This document shows positions 6,120 to 6,137 of a DNA stretch of 6,137 nt, piece by piece. Made by a program: the position numbers and the translations under genes. The stretch lies in assembly GCA_937919295.1 (NCBI GenBank), contig CALFRX010000200.1:1-6137 (forward strand). Reading direction: 5' to 3'. The notes below the pieces were generated by a model. It ran no database searches. It saw only the letters and a program-made list of their open reading frames with translations, and was not told where the DNA came from. Position 1 is the first letter of the stretch. The number at the start of each line of letters is the position of its first letter. Origin of the DNA: an uncultured Peptococcaceae bacterium (lineage in GTDB: Bacteria > Bacillota > Dehalobacteriia > UBA7702).

Positions 6120-6137
6120 CCCGTGCTCCCGCGCGTA

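Noticed and set aside
6120..6137. GC-rich edge sequence upstream of the riboswitch
   Set aside because: Only 18 bases remain before the window ends. No promoter motif or coding signal can be judged from so little.

Overview
The window carries one minus-strand operon for uptake and remodelling of corrinoids (vitamin B12-type molecules), preceded by its own regulatory leader. The strong GGAGG-type ribosome binding sites, the Sec/lipobox lipoprotein binding protein, the attenuation-type cobalamin riboswitch and the middling base composition suggest an anaerobic Firmicute, perhaps a clostridium or a member of the Negativicutes. That placement is an inference from style; nothing in the window fixes the species.

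Layout in the direction of transcription (right to left): a cobalamin riboswitch aptamer (about 6119-5913); an expression platform with a P13-like hairpin (5909-5883) and an intrinsic terminator (5857-5826); a short leader with one more small hairpin (5815-5800); then five tightly packed genes. These are a FecCD/BtuC-type permease (5750-4722), a BtuD-type ATPase with an extra C-terminal domain (4725-3481), a long CbiZ-type adenosylcobinamide amidohydrolase (3515-2385), a BtuF-type lipoprotein binding protein (2388-1150), and the N-terminal third of a CobN-family chelatase large subunit (1138 to beyond the left edge). The junctions are 4-bp ATGA overlaps, a 35-bp overlap and an 11-bp gap, so the genes are almost certainly co-transcribed and probably translationally coupled.

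How they fit together: when adenosylcobalamin (or a related cobalamin) is scarce, the leader should read through into the operon. The lipoprotein captures a corrinoid outside the membrane, and the permease and ATPase import it. CbiZ cuts the amide that holds the nucleotide loop and aminopropanol arm, giving adenosylcobyric acid so that the cell can rebuild the lower ligand it prefers. The CobN-like protein is the odd partner: it belongs to the cobalt/magnesium chelatase large-subunit family, and its role in a salvage operon is not obvious.

The least explained parts are the C-terminal domain on the ATPase, the C-terminal extension on CbiZ and the CobN-like chelatase. The pathway itself (B12 import plus CbiZ salvage) is known. 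No mobile element, CRISPR array, tRNA or rRNA was seen. No promoter is visible, because the window ends about 18 bases upstream of the aptamer.
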